Notes: a model not told the origin generated them from the letters alone. A DNA stretch of 32,979 nucleotides from an uncultured Corynebacterium sp. (GCF_946998835.1 NZ_CAMQAZ010000027.1:1-32979); one strand, 5' to 3'. Counted from the first letter of the stretch, positions 15,469 to 23,280 are shown. Numbers and translations: made by a program.

Positions 15469-16641
15469 ATGAAGGACTTTCTGCCCCGCACTCACTTCGA
15501 AGAAGAGCACAACATGTTCCGCGACATGGTTCGCGGCTTCGTCGAGAAGGAAATCACCCCGAACGTAGAGCGCTGGCACAAGGAAGGTCAGCCGGACCGT
15601 GAGGTCTTCAAGAAAGCCGGCGAGCTGGGCCTAATCGGCATGTCCACCCCGGAGCAGTACGGTGGCGGCGGAGAGATGGACTTCCGCTACAACCAGGTCC
15701 TGAACGAAGAGCTCTCCAACGCTGACTGTGGTTCCATCGTCGTTTCCTTCGGCGTTCTCAACGACCTGGTCGCCCCGTACCTGGCCAAGTTCGGTAACGA
15801 AGAGCAGAAGCAGAAGTACCTGGCTTCCATGAACGCCGGCGACACCATCGGCTGCCTCGCCATGACCGAGCCGGGTGCCGGTTCCGACCTGGCTGGTATG
15901 CGCACCTTCGCTAAGAAGGACGGCGACCACTACGTCCTCAACGGCACCAAGATCTTCATCTCCAACGGCATGATGGCTGACTTCGCTCTCGTGGCAGCTA
16001 TCACCGACCCATCCAAGGGCCGCGCTGGTGTCTCCATGTTCATCGTCGACGCCGACCTCGAGGGCTTCACCAAGGCTGGCCCGCTGCAGAAGGTCGGCTT
16101 GAAGGCTCAGGACACCGCTGAGCTGAACTTCGACAACGTCCGCGTTCCGGCTGAGAACCTGCTCGGCGAAGAGGGCGCAGCCTTCGGCTACCTGCGCACC
16201 AACCTCGCTCACGAGCGCCTGACCCTGGCTTGCGGCTCTGTGGCAACTTCCCGCCGCGCCTGGACCCTGGCTTACAAGTACGCTCAGGAGCGCGAGGCAT
16301 TCGGTCGCCCGATTATCCAGCACCAGGTTCACGGCCACTACCTGGCTGATATCGCTACCCGCGTCACTGCCCTGCAGGCTTTCGTTGACCAGGCTGTTAT
16401 GGCTCACAACGCTGGCCAGCTGGACGAGACCGGCGCTTCCATGGCCAAGTACTGGACCACCGAGGAGCAGCAGGACATCGTTACCCGCTGCCTGCAGATG
16501 TTCGGTGGCTACGGCTTCATGCTCGAGTACCCAATCTCCACTCACTACCTCGACTCCAAGGTCCAGACCATCTACGGTGGCACCAACGAGATCATGAAGG
16601 AGATCATCTTCCGTCGTATCGCCAAGGGCGGCGCAGAGTAA
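15469..16641 (+). CDS. Acyl-CoA dehydrogenase (FAD-dependent)
   Basis: 390 residues; a TCTAGGAG ribosome binding site precedes the ATG. Introduces the alpha-beta double bond in an acyl-CoA, passing electrons to ETF. Motifs are CLAMTEPGAGSDLAGM at 129-144 (FAD/substrate), LNGTKIFISNG at 157-167, QEREAFGRPI, LQMFGGYGF and YGGTNEIM at 369-376. The base seen in medium-chain enzymes (Glu in YEGT) is Gly370 here, while Glu249 in AHERL sits where isovaleryl- and long-chain-type enzymes keep their catalytic base. It is thus of that second type; branched, long or other acyl substrates are possible. It stands alone, apart from a PaaG-like isomerase 2.4 kb away. Its promoter region carries a palindromic site. 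Strong codon bias suggests high expression. Confidence 0.94.
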   Translation: MKDFLPRTHFEEEHNMFRDMVRGFVEKEITPNVERWHKEGQPDREVFKKAGELGLIGMSTPEQYGGGGEMDFRYNQVLNEELSNADCGSIVVSFGVLNDLVAPYLAKFGNEEQKQKYLASMNAGDTIGCLAMTEPGAGSDLAGMRTFAKKDGDHYVLNGTKIFISNGMMADFALVAAITDPSKGRAGVSMFIVDADLEGFTKAGPLQKVGLKAQDTAELNFDNVRVPAENLLGEEGAAFGYLRTNLAHERLTLACGSVATSRRAWTLAYKYAQEREAFGRPIIQHQVHGHYLADIATRVTALQAFVDQAVMAHNAGQLDETGASMAKYWTTEEQQDIVTRCLQMFGGYGFMLEYPISTHYLDSKVQTIYGGTNEIMKEIIFRRIAKGGAE

Positions 16642-16722
16642 AGCGGAACTTACCAGCGAGCTCTATTAGCAATGCGCGGCAACAATCTGCCGAAGCGCTT
16701 ACCTTAGCGCTTTTGCGAAGTG

Positions 16723-16768
16723 TTGCGCAGCGTTATGCAAGAGCTTTTGCGCAGCGTTGTGCAAGAGC
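16723..16768. repeat. Two tandem 24-bp units behind the acyl-CoA dehydrogenase
   Basis: A 22-base word beginning TTGCGCAGCGTT and ending TGCAAGAGC occurs at 16723-16744 and 16747-16768 with one A/G difference. A degenerate third unit (TTTTGCGAAG) precedes them. Confidence 0.75.
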
Positions 16769-16778
16769 GCATTCGACC

Positions 16779-16879
16779 AAACCCCGTCAGGTCTTGAACT
16801 AGCCCCCCCCCACTAGTCGGTAACTGTTTTCTCAGTCCAACTAATAGGGAGCAGTTCAGCTTTTCCTGACGGGGTTTTT
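16779..16879 (+). ncRNA. Branched terminator or small structured RNA with a C9 loop
   Basis: AAACCCCGTCAGG at 16779-16791 pairs perfectly with CCTGACGGGGTTT at 16865-16877, followed by TTTG. The 73-base interior folds into two further hairpins: ACTAG/CTAGT (16798-16802, 16813-16817) presenting a loop of nine C and one A, and AACTG/CAGTT (16822-16826, 16852-16856) with an inner TCTC/GGGA. C-rich loops are a hallmark of regulatory RNAs in actinobacteria (for example 6C RNA), though that family has two such loops. At minimum it is the terminator of the acyl-CoA dehydrogenase transcript. Confidence 0.6.
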
Positions 16880-17220
16880 GCATGTCCTAGATTGGGACGA
16901 ATTCTAGGGAGGGTGGAAACACCTGATATCAGTTAGGTGGCCTTTGTAGCGGGCATTCGATAGTCACCCCTTCGGACGCTTGGGCGGCTTTGATTGGCGC
17001 TCCCTCCTTCTTTTGTTGATCCCCCCCCACTTTCTGTCGCCGTCGCCGCCGTCCCTACCCCGAAACAAAACCATTACCCCCTACAAAACTGAAACTATAC
17101 AATGGGACACCCATCTCATATACTAAGATTCCATTAAGTAATGGTGATGCACTTCACCAATTTCCCCCAAGGCTGCGCTAATGCGTGACCGAAAAATGAA
17201 GGATCGGAGTTCCAGAGCCA
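16880..17220 (+). promoter_or_regulatory. Upstream region of metP with -10 element and leader hairpins
   Basis: No gene is seen. A CCTAGA/TCTAGG stem lies at 16886-16908. A run of eight C is at 17021-17028. TATACAAT at 17096-17103 is the best -10, giving a leader of about 110 bases. That leader holds CCATT/AATGG (near 17133) and GGTGA/TCACC hairpins next to each other. A GGAG lies about 12 bases before the metP ATG. Leader hairpins could regulate metP, but no known riboswitch was recognised. Confidence 0.5.
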
Positions 17221-18831
17221 ATGAGCACAACCAACTCGACCGCTAGCCCTCAGCGAAGGGAGGTGTTTTCCACCCGAGCAGCCTTCATTTTCGCCGCCAT
17301 CGGCTCGGCAGTCGGGCTCGGAAACATCTGGCGTTTCCCCTATGTCGCATACGACTCCGGTGGCGGCGCCTTCCTCATCCCCTACCTGGTCGCACTTCTG
17401 ACCGCAGGTATTCCACTACTGTTCCTCGACTTCGCCATCGGTCACCGCTTCCGCGGTTCCGCACCGAAGTCAATGCGCCGTATTAAGCCCTGGGCAGAAC
17501 CAATCGGCTGGATTCAGGTCGGCATCGCCTTCTTCATTACCGTCTACTACGCTGTCATCATCGCGTGGTCGTTTATTTACGCCTGGAAGTCCATCAGCAA
17601 GAGCTGGGGCTCGGATGCTGAAACCCACTTTATGAAGGACTTCCTCCAAGCCGACACCGAAAGCGTCTTCTCGCTGGACTTCGTCCCGTCGATTTCTATT
17701 GTCCTGCTCATCGTCTGGGTTCTCGTCATCGGCATTCTGGCCGCTGGTGTGGACAAGGGCATCGGTAAGGTCTCGATTATCTTCATCCCACTGCTGACCG
17801 TTCTCTTCATCGCAGTGGTCATCTACTCCCTGACCTTGGAAGGCGCTGCCAAGGGCCTGGACGCATTCTTCACCCCGGACTGGTCCGCACTCACCGACTC
17901 CAGCGTGTGGATCGCCGCATACGGCCAGATCTTCTTCTCTCTGTCCGTGGCGTTCGGCATCATGCTGACCTACGCTTCCTACCTGAAGCCACGCACCAAC
18001 CTCACCGGTTCCGGCCTGGTCACCGCGTTCGCGAACTCCTCCTTCGAGGTTCTCGCCGGTATCGGTGTCTTCGCCACCCTGGGCTTCATGGCAACGCAGT
18101 CGGGCCAGGCTGTCGACGAGGTCGCAACCTCCGGCATCGGTCTTGCCTTCATCGCCTTCCCGACGGTTATTTCCGAGATGCCAGGCTTCATCGGTTCGGT
18201 CTTCGGCCTGCTGTTTTTCCTCTCCCTGGCAATCGCCGGTGTGACCTCCCTGATGTCGCTGCTTGAGGTCGTCGTCTCCGCCGTTAAGGACAAGCTGAAC
18301 CTCGGCCGCGTCCAGGCCACCCTCACCGTCGGTGGCTCCATGGCCGTCATCTCGCTGCTGGCCTTCCCGACCACCTCTGGTCTGGGAACCCTCGACATCG
18401 TCGATAAGTTCACCAACAACGTCGGCATCGTCCTGGTCGCACTGCTGACCATCATCGCGACCGATTGGATTCTGCGCCGCACCAACGAATTCGCCATGCA
18501 CCTCAACGCCGTATCCTCTTTCAAGGTCGGCACCATGTGGCAAATCTTCGTCGGCAACATCACGCCGGTCATTCTCGCCGTCATCCTATTCCAGGAGCTC
18601 ATCGGTCTGTTCCAAGAAAACTACGGTGGCTACTCCGATGCGCAGATCGATGTCTTCGGTTGGGGTGTCATCGGCGTGATTCTCATCGGCGCCCTGATTA
18701 TGGCCATCCTGCCATGGCGCGGTCAGCACCGCCTCGACGGCCCTCCGGGCTCAGACTTCGGTGTGACTCCGGACTTCAAACGGACCTCACACCTGCCACG
18801 CAAGCACACCCCGGAAACCGAGGAGGTTTAA
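17221..18831 (+). CDS. metP: NSS-family sodium-dependent transporter, MetP-like (methionine/alanine uptake)
   Basis: 536 residues with about 12 hydrophobic segments. The first carries the neurotransmitter:sodium symporter signature: AAIGSAVGLGNIWRFPYVAYDSGGGAF-type sequence from about residue 25 to 51, in which the unwound middle binds Na+ and substrate. The later FSLSVAFGIMLTYASYL (around 241-257) matches the TM6 substrate region. A hydrophilic tail of about 40 residues follows the last segment. A tiny membrane protein gene follows 6 bp later, the exact layout of C. glutamicum metP-metS, described as a methionine and alanine importer. Substrate assignment rests on that pairing. Confidence 0.88.
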   Translation: MSTTNSTASPQRREVFSTRAAFIFAAIGSAVGLGNIWRFPYVAYDSGGGAFLIPYLVALLTAGIPLLFLDFAIGHRFRGSAPKSMRRIKPWAEPIGWIQVGIAFFITVYYAVIIAWSFIYAWKSISKSWGSDAETHFMKDFLQADTESVFSLDFVPSISIVLLIVWVLVIGILAAGVDKGIGKVSIIFIPLLTVLFIAVVIYSLTLEGAAKGLDAFFTPDWSALTDSSVWIAAYGQIFFSLSVAFGIMLTYASYLKPRTNLTGSGLVTAFANSSFEVLAGIGVFATLGFMATQSGQAVDEVATSGIGLAFIAFPTVISEMPGFIGSVFGLLFFLSLAIAGVTSLMSLLEVVVSAVKDKLNLGRVQATLTVGGSMAVISLLAFPTTSGLGTLDIVDKFTNNVGIVLVALLTIIATDWILRRTNEFAMHLNAVSSFKVGTMWQIFVGNITPVILAVILFQELIGLFQENYGGYSDAQIDVFGWGVIGVILIGALIMAILPWRGQHRLDGPPGSDFGVTPDFKRTSHLPRKHTPETEEV

Positions 18832-18837
18832 GCCACA

Positions 18838-19005
18838 ATGTCCGGTATCGCAATTGTCATGATGGCGCTATTCATCATCGTCATCTGGGGCGGACTGGCG
18901 GTCGCACTGATCAGCCTGTCCAAGCACCCAGATGAGGTGTCCGGTGAGCTGGGCGATCACCCAGACCTCACCAGTGAAGTACTGGGGGCGCAGGAAGAGC
19001 AGTAG
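18838..19005 (+). CDS. metS: MetS-like small membrane subunit of the methionine/alanine importer
   Basis: 55 residues, ATG 18838-18840 to TAG 19003-19005, with AGGAGG at 18821-18826 inside the end of metP. One hydrophobic helix spans about residues 4-27 (IAIVMMALFIIVIWGGLAVAL), followed by SLSKHPDE and an acidic tail. It starts 6 bp after the metP stop. Known MetS proteins are about 60 residues and are required with MetP for transport. Length, helix position and coupling all fit. Short genes like this are easily missed by annotation. Confidence 0.88.
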   Translation: MSGIAIVMMALFIIVIWGGLAVALISLSKHPDEVSGELGDHPDLTSEVLGAQEEQ

Positions 19006-19045
19006 TTCTTAACTACAGCCTTTCCCACCACTCCACGTACCTGAC

Positions 19046-19804
19046 TTACTTACCAACAAAACGCGGTGGTCGCTTCTCCAAGAAAGCGGCCACCGCTTCC
19101 TTATGGTCGGCCGAGACCGCCAGGCGCGCCTGCGCATCCGCCTCCGCCGCCGCAGCGGCCAGAGTGTCCCGGCGCAGCAGAGTCTTGATCTCCTTCAGCG
19201 CGGCCGTCGGGCCCGCAGCAAACTGGGCTGCCAGCTCACGTGCCCGAGCCGCTGGATCGTCTACCACTTCAGTAACCAGGCCGAGGCTCAGGGCCTCGTC
19301 GGCAAGCACCTTTTTATCGAAGAACAACAGCTCACGCGCCTTCGCGTCGCTAACCATGCGCGGCAGCAGCGCCGACATGCCACAGTCCGTGGCCAGCCCA
19401 ATCGACGGGAACGCCGCCTTGAACGATGCCTTCGGGCCAGCGATGCGGAAGTCGCAGTGCAGCGCCAGCGACCAACCGGCACCCGCGGCAGCCCCCTCGA
19501 TAGCGGCAATCACCGGCACGTTGATCGCTGTCAGCTCCGCGACCATCGGGTTGTACTCATCGACAACCTTGCCCATGCCAGCGCCCGACTGCAGGTCAGA
19601 GATGTGCTCCTTCAAATCCTGGCCCGTGCAAAACGCCTTCGGCCCGCCGAGCAGGATAACAGCGCGCACATCCGGCTCTTGCGCACGCTCAAAAGCGGCT
19701 TTCAGCTCCAACCGGAGATTCTTATCCAGGGAATTGTATGCATCCGGGCGGTCGATGGTGATGGCTAGAATGCCGTCGGAAAATTCTTGAGTAACGTTGC
19801 TCAT
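19046..19804 (-). CDS. Enoyl-CoA hydratase/isomerase family, PaaG-like isomerase
   Basis: The ATG at 19802-19804 gives 252 residues; the longer frame to 19897 overlaps the divergent gene. The crotonase fold is clear: AFCTGQDLKEH at 58-68 (CoA and oxyanion hole), EGAAAGAGWSLALHCDFRIAG at 103-123 and FLEKRPPRFVGK at the end. Both catalytic glutamates of true enoyl-CoA hydratases are missing (Ser and Phe/Pro stand in their places). Instead Asp140 in ATDCGMSALLPR matches the catalytic Asp of PaaG, the ring-epoxide/oxepin isomerase of phenylacetate breakdown, and of related double-bond isomerases. No other paa gene is here. A GATAGT -10 lies 10 bases upstream of the start. It converges with metPS. 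Confidence 0.87.
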   Translation of the reverse strand: MSNVTQEFSDGILAITIDRPDAYNSLDKNLRLELKAAFERAQEPDVRAVILLGGPKAFCTGQDLKEHISDLQSGAGMGKVVDEYNPMVAELTAINVPVIAAIEGAAAGAGWSLALHCDFRIAGPKASFKAAFPSIGLATDCGMSALLPRMVSDAKARELLFFDKKVLADEALSLGLVTEVVDDPAARARELAAQFAAGPTAALKEIKTLLRRDTLAAAAAEADAQARLAVSADHKEAVAAFLEKRPPRFVGK

Positions 19805-19884
19805 ACCCCCGCAGACTATCGCAATCTCCCCCAACTCGGACGCACTTTTGCCCCAAATCACCCGCCACAAGTAACAAGGAACAC

Positions 19885-20412
19885 ATGACACTTCCACGCC
19901 CCGCCACGCCTGACGACGTCCACGAGATCGTCGACCTCATCAAAGACCTGGCGGCCTACGAAAAAGAACCCGACGCCGTCCGCCTGACCCCGGAGCGCCT
20001 CCGCGAACAACTCTTCGGGGACAACCCCGCGATTTTCTGCCACGTCGTCGACTCCACATCCGGAAATTTGGGCGGCTGCGATGAAGGCGGTGTTGGGGGT
20101 GGCGGCGCTGGCCCGCGCCTCGACGGTATTGCCCTGTGGTTCCTCAACTACTCCACCTGGGAAGGCACACACGGCATCTATCTGGAGGACCTCTACGTCC
20201 GCCCCGAAGCACGCGGCACCGGCAAGGGCAAGGCGCTGCTGCAAAACCTCGCGCGGATTGCCGTGGAACGCGGATACTCGCGGGTCGAATGGTGCGTCCT
20301 GAAGTGGAATCAGCCCTCCATCGACTTCTACCGCTCCCTCGGTGCATTCCCCATGGATGAATGGGACACCTTCCGCCTCACCGGCGGTGCCCTAAGCGAC
20401 TTCGGGGCCTAA
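19885..20412 (+). CDS. GNAT family N-acetyltransferase
   Basis: 175 residues; AAGGA lies 7 bases before the ATG. It resembles the diamine/spermidine acetyltransferase-like GNATs: RPATPDDVHEIVDLIKDLAAYEKEPD at the start, LTPERLREQLFG, then GIYLEDLYVRPEARGTGKGKALL (acetyl-CoA motif A) and VLKWNQPSIDFYRSLGAFPMDEWDTFRL. A glycine-rich stretch, GNLGGCDEGGVGGGGAG around 60-76, replaces the short loop normally found between strands 2 and 3 and looks like a local expansion. Divergent from the PaaG-like gene with 80 bp between. Polyamine or amino acid amines are possible substrates; not determined. Confidence 0.85.
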   Translation: MTLPRPATPDDVHEIVDLIKDLAAYEKEPDAVRLTPERLREQLFGDNPAIFCHVVDSTSGNLGGCDEGGVGGGGAGPRLDGIALWFLNYSTWEGTHGIYLEDLYVRPEARGTGKGKALLQNLARIAVERGYSRVEWCVLKWNQPSIDFYRSLGAFPMDEWDTFRLTGGALSDFGA

Positions 20413-20440
20413 CAAGCGGACCTGCGGTGTTGCGGTGGTG

Positions 20441-20540
20441 AAAAGTCCGGATGTGGATAACTGCTAAACCGACCGAGTTGTCCACAGTCAACCCCGATAG
20501 CCGTTGTCCCCCTACATCCGGACTTTTACCTTCGAAGGTA
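20441..20540. promoter_or_regulatory. Nested inverted repeats with two inverted DnaA boxes upstream of the HNH gene
   Basis: Outer arms: AAAAGTCCGGATGT at 20441-20454 and its exact reverse complement at 20514-20527. Inner arms: GTGGATAACT at 20453-20462 and AGTTGTCCAC at 20476-20485 (one mismatch). These contain two face-to-face DnaA boxes, TGTGGATAA (20452-20460; reverse TTATCCACA) and TTGTCCACA (20478-20486), both consensus forms. A 14-bp palindrome TACCTTCGAAGGTA (20527-20540) follows and runs into the ATG. Confidence 0.75.
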
Positions 20541-21757
20541 TGACAGTTCTTGGGACGCTCACCGCGCTAGCCTCGCGCGGAATGGACACGCTGGCGGAAC
20601 TCCACGCCGCGCGTCCCGACGGCCGCGAAGCCACCTCCCACCTGGCCGCAACCCTCGGTCTCGACCCGGCGCGCCTCCGGCTTTTGCTGCGCGTGGCCGC
20701 CCACTACCTCGAACCCGCAGACACCGAGGACAACACCAAAGCCCGCGAAGACGCCACCGCCCTGGCCCGCCACCTCGGGCTCAGCCTGGATACCTGCGTA
20801 CTTATCGACAAGCGCAGCCGCCAAGCCAACAACACAGAACTCCACGACAACCTCCGCCTCACCTTCGTCGCCGCCGCCGAACGCCTCGGCTTCGAAGAAC
20901 TGGACCTCTACATGCGGGAAACTCTCACCGAGCTCAACACCGAAGACGAGCCACCCCAACACCTGCGCGCCCGATTTTCCCGGAAGGTAGACATCCGGGG
21001 AATGAAACACTTCCATATCTCCGGGCCCTCCGACATGCTCGACAACCTCCTGTCGCCGCTGACCATTCGCGCCGCAGAAATCCGGAAGTTACGTCCGGAG
21101 TTTTCGCACGACCGCTGTGTCGGCCAAGCGCTTGCCGAGCGCCTCGAGCATGCCGGTGCCGCAATGCCCGTCGACAAGCTCGATGAAATGCGCTACCAAC
21201 CCGCCATCATCCTCACCGCACAAGATCTCATCGACTACAGCCCGCGATTTGCCGCCACCACCAACGGCTCCGCGCTCGCGCCCGACGTCTTCCTCAACGC
21301 CCTGCTCGCCGACACCGGGTGGGCCGTGCTTTACGACGAACACAGCGCCATTACGGACTTATTCCCCATCGGCAACCCCCGCCTGGCGACCGAAGAGCAG
21401 CGCATTGCGATGCTCATCGACAACCCAATCTGCGCCTGGCCCGGCTGTGAACGCCCCGCCTATAGCGGACAAGCACACCACCTAGTGGCACACAAACACG
21501 GAGGTAAGACCACCCTGGACAATCTCACCATGGTCTGCCGCGAACACAACGGACTCAACGACGATGACAGGCAGGGGCGCAACGGCTACCTCGAGCGCAT
21601 CCCCACATCCGGACATATTCGATGGCGCCCACCGGACAAAACCCGACCGCCACTGTTTAGTAACTCGTTTGTGACATCGATGTCCGGGAGATCCTACGCG
21701 GGGTATCGAGCAGGCACAACGAAACAGCTTGGCCCCGAGCCACCACCTCCCGCCTAA
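20540..21757 (+). CDS. DUF222/13E12-type protein with C-terminal HNH endonuclease domain
   Basis: 405 residues from the ATG at 20540; a TTG 12 codons upstream is less likely. The N-terminal two thirds is the helical DUF222 region (ATSHLAATLGLDPARLRLLLR, ARFSRKVDIRGMKHF). The C-terminal HNH domain has C298 and C303 (CAWPGCERPAY), H313-H314 (AHHLVAHKHGG), an Asn in TLDNLTMVC, C333 and H336 (CREHNGLNDDD), so a zinc-bound beta-beta-alpha nuclease site looks intact. Such genes are common, often multicopy, in actinobacteria, and their role is not settled; mobile or defence functions have been suggested. It lies at the centre of an unusual cluster of ACATCCGG motifs, and a palindrome abuts its start codon. 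No good Shine-Dalgarno sequence. Confidence 0.88.
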   Translation: MTVLGTLTALASRGMDTLAELHAARPDGREATSHLAATLGLDPARLRLLLRVAAHYLEPADTEDNTKAREDATALARHLGLSLDTCVLIDKRSRQANNTELHDNLRLTFVAAAERLGFEELDLYMRETLTELNTEDEPPQHLRARFSRKVDIRGMKHFHISGPSDMLDNLLSPLTIRAAEIRKLRPEFSHDRCVGQALAERLEHAGAAMPVDKLDEMRYQPAIILTAQDLIDYSPRFAATTNGSALAPDVFLNALLADTGWAVLYDEHSAITDLFPIGNPRLATEEQRIAMLIDNPICAWPGCERPAYSGQAHHLVAHKHGGKTTLDNLTMVCREHNGLNDDDRQGRNGYLERIPTSGHIRWRPPDKTRPPLFSNSFVTSMSGRSYAGYRAGTTKQLGPEPPPPA

Positions 21758-21776
21758 AACCCGGATGTACGTGAAA

Positions 21777-21805
21777 ACCCGTCCTAGCACACTGCTAGAA
21801 CGGGT
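21777..21805 (-). terminator. Terminator of glyA
   Basis: ACCCGT-C-CTAGCA (21777-21789), loop CAC, TGCTAG-A-ACGGGT (21793-21805). Read on the minus strand it is followed by TTTTC. It also lies 20 bp behind the HNH gene stop, so it may serve both. Confidence 0.85.
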
Positions 21806-21828
21806 AGTTGCGCTGCAAAAATGCAGAA

Positions 21829-23130
21829 TTAGATGAGGTTCCAGTCCTCGATGCCGTCGTAAAGCGGGAATTCCTGCGCGACCTTCGAAACACGAGCGCG
21901 CAGGGAATCGACATCCGCATTCTTACCGGCGGCGAGAGCAGTGCCGATGACATCGGCAACCTCGGTGAAAGCCTTCTCGTCAAGACCACGGGTGGCCAAC
22001 GCCGGAGTACCAATACGAAGTCCGGATGTAACCATCGGAGGACGCGGGTCAAACGGAACGGCATTGCGGTTGACGGTAATGCCAACAGCGTGGAGCAGGT
22101 CCTCGGCCTCCTGACCGTTCATCTCGGAATTGCGCAAATCCGCCAGCACCAGGTGGACATCAGTGCCGCCGGTGAGGACATCGACGCCGGCCTCGGCGCA
22201 GTCGGAAGCGGTGAGACGCTCAGCCAGAATACGAGCACCGGCGAGAGTCCGCTCCTGGCGCTCCTTGAACTCCTCGGTACCAGCAATCTTCAGAGCCACT
22301 GCCTTGCCAGCAATAGCGTGCATCAGCGGGCCGCCCTGCTGTCCCGGGAAAACAGCGGAGTTCAGCTTCTTGGCGTACTCCTGCTTCGCCAAAATCATGC
22401 CCGAACGAGGACCACCAAGGGTCTTGTGGACGGTGGTCGACACAACGTCAGAATGCGGAACCGGCGACGGGTGCAGACCAGCGGCAACCAAACCTGCAAA
22501 GTGAGCCATGTCCGTCCACAGCTTGGCACCAATCTCATCGGCGATGGAGCGGAAAGCTTCGAAGTCGAGGTGGCGTGGGTACGCCGACCAACCTGCGATG
22601 AGAACATCCGGCTTTTCTGCGAGCGCCTGCTCACGCACCTTGTCCATGTCAATCCGCATGGTGTCCTTGTCTACACCGTATGCGGCGACGTGGTAGAGCT
22701 TGCCGGAGAAGTTCAGCTTCATGCCGTGGGTCAGGTGACCGCCGTGTGCCAGGTCGAGGCCCATGATTTTGTCGCCGGCGTTGATTAGCGCGTGCAGAAC
22801 AGCGGCGTTGGCCTGCGCACCTGCGTGCGGCTGAACGTTGGCGAACTCAGCGCCGAAGAGCTTCTTGGCGCGGTCGCGAGCCATGTCCTCGACGACGTCG
22901 ACGTATTCGCAGCCACCGTAGTAACGACGACCCGGGTAGCCCTCGGCGTACTTGTTGGTCAGAACCGAGCCCTGAGCCTGCAGCACTGCACGCGGAACAA
23001 AGTTCTCACTAGCAATCATTTCCAGCATGTCACGCTGACGAGAGAGTTCCCCTGCCATTGCCTCTGCGAGGTCGGGATCGAGTTCACGCAGCGATTGGTA
23101 GCGGACATCGTTATTGTTAGACCCGGTCAT
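21829..23130 (-). CDS. glyA: Serine hydroxymethyltransferase
   Basis: PLP enzyme converting serine and tetrahydrofolate to glycine and 5,10-methylene-THF; cytoplasmic, main source of one-carbon units. 433 residues, full length: EMIASENFVPRAVLQAQGS at 37-55, NKYAEGYPGRRYYGG at 59-73, and the PLP-lysine in STTVHKTLGGPRSG (Lys236). VTSGLRIGTPALATRG near the C-terminus is also typical. The ATG at 23128-23130 has GAAAGG about 12 bases upstream, rather far. It is divergent from coaA, as in mycobacteria (from memory), and has its own terminator. Identification is secure. Confidence 0.97.
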   Translation of the reverse strand: MTGSNNNDVRYQSLRELDPDLAEAMAGELSRQRDMLEMIASENFVPRAVLQAQGSVLTNKYAEGYPGRRYYGGCEYVDVVEDMARDRAKKLFGAEFANVQPHAGAQANAAVLHALINAGDKIMGLDLAHGGHLTHGMKLNFSGKLYHVAAYGVDKDTMRIDMDKVREQALAEKPDVLIAGWSAYPRHLDFEAFRSIADEIGAKLWTDMAHFAGLVAAGLHPSPVPHSDVVSTTVHKTLGGPRSGMILAKQEYAKKLNSAVFPGQQGGPLMHAIAGKAVALKIAGTEEFKERQERTLAGARILAERLTASDCAEAGVDVLTGGTDVHLVLADLRNSEMNGQEAEDLLHAVGITVNRNAVPFDPRPPMVTSGLRIGTPALATRGLDEKAFTEVADVIGTALAAGKNADVDSLRARVSKVAQEFPLYDGIEDWNLI

Positions 23131-23280
23131 GAGTAGGTTTTCGACCTTTCAATAAAACTTCAATGCCACAGGCCATGCTAGCCCTTTGTGGGGCAAACCA
23201 CGAAAGCAGCACCAATCGGCCATGCCCCCTTTATTGACCCGTTTTCCGGTTTTCGGTACCCCCTTGGCACAATTGGAAGT

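Noticed and set aside
16779..16879. 6C RNA
   Set aside because: 6C RNAs have two hairpins with C-rich loops close together; only one is present here. The second C-run at 17021 has no flanking stem.
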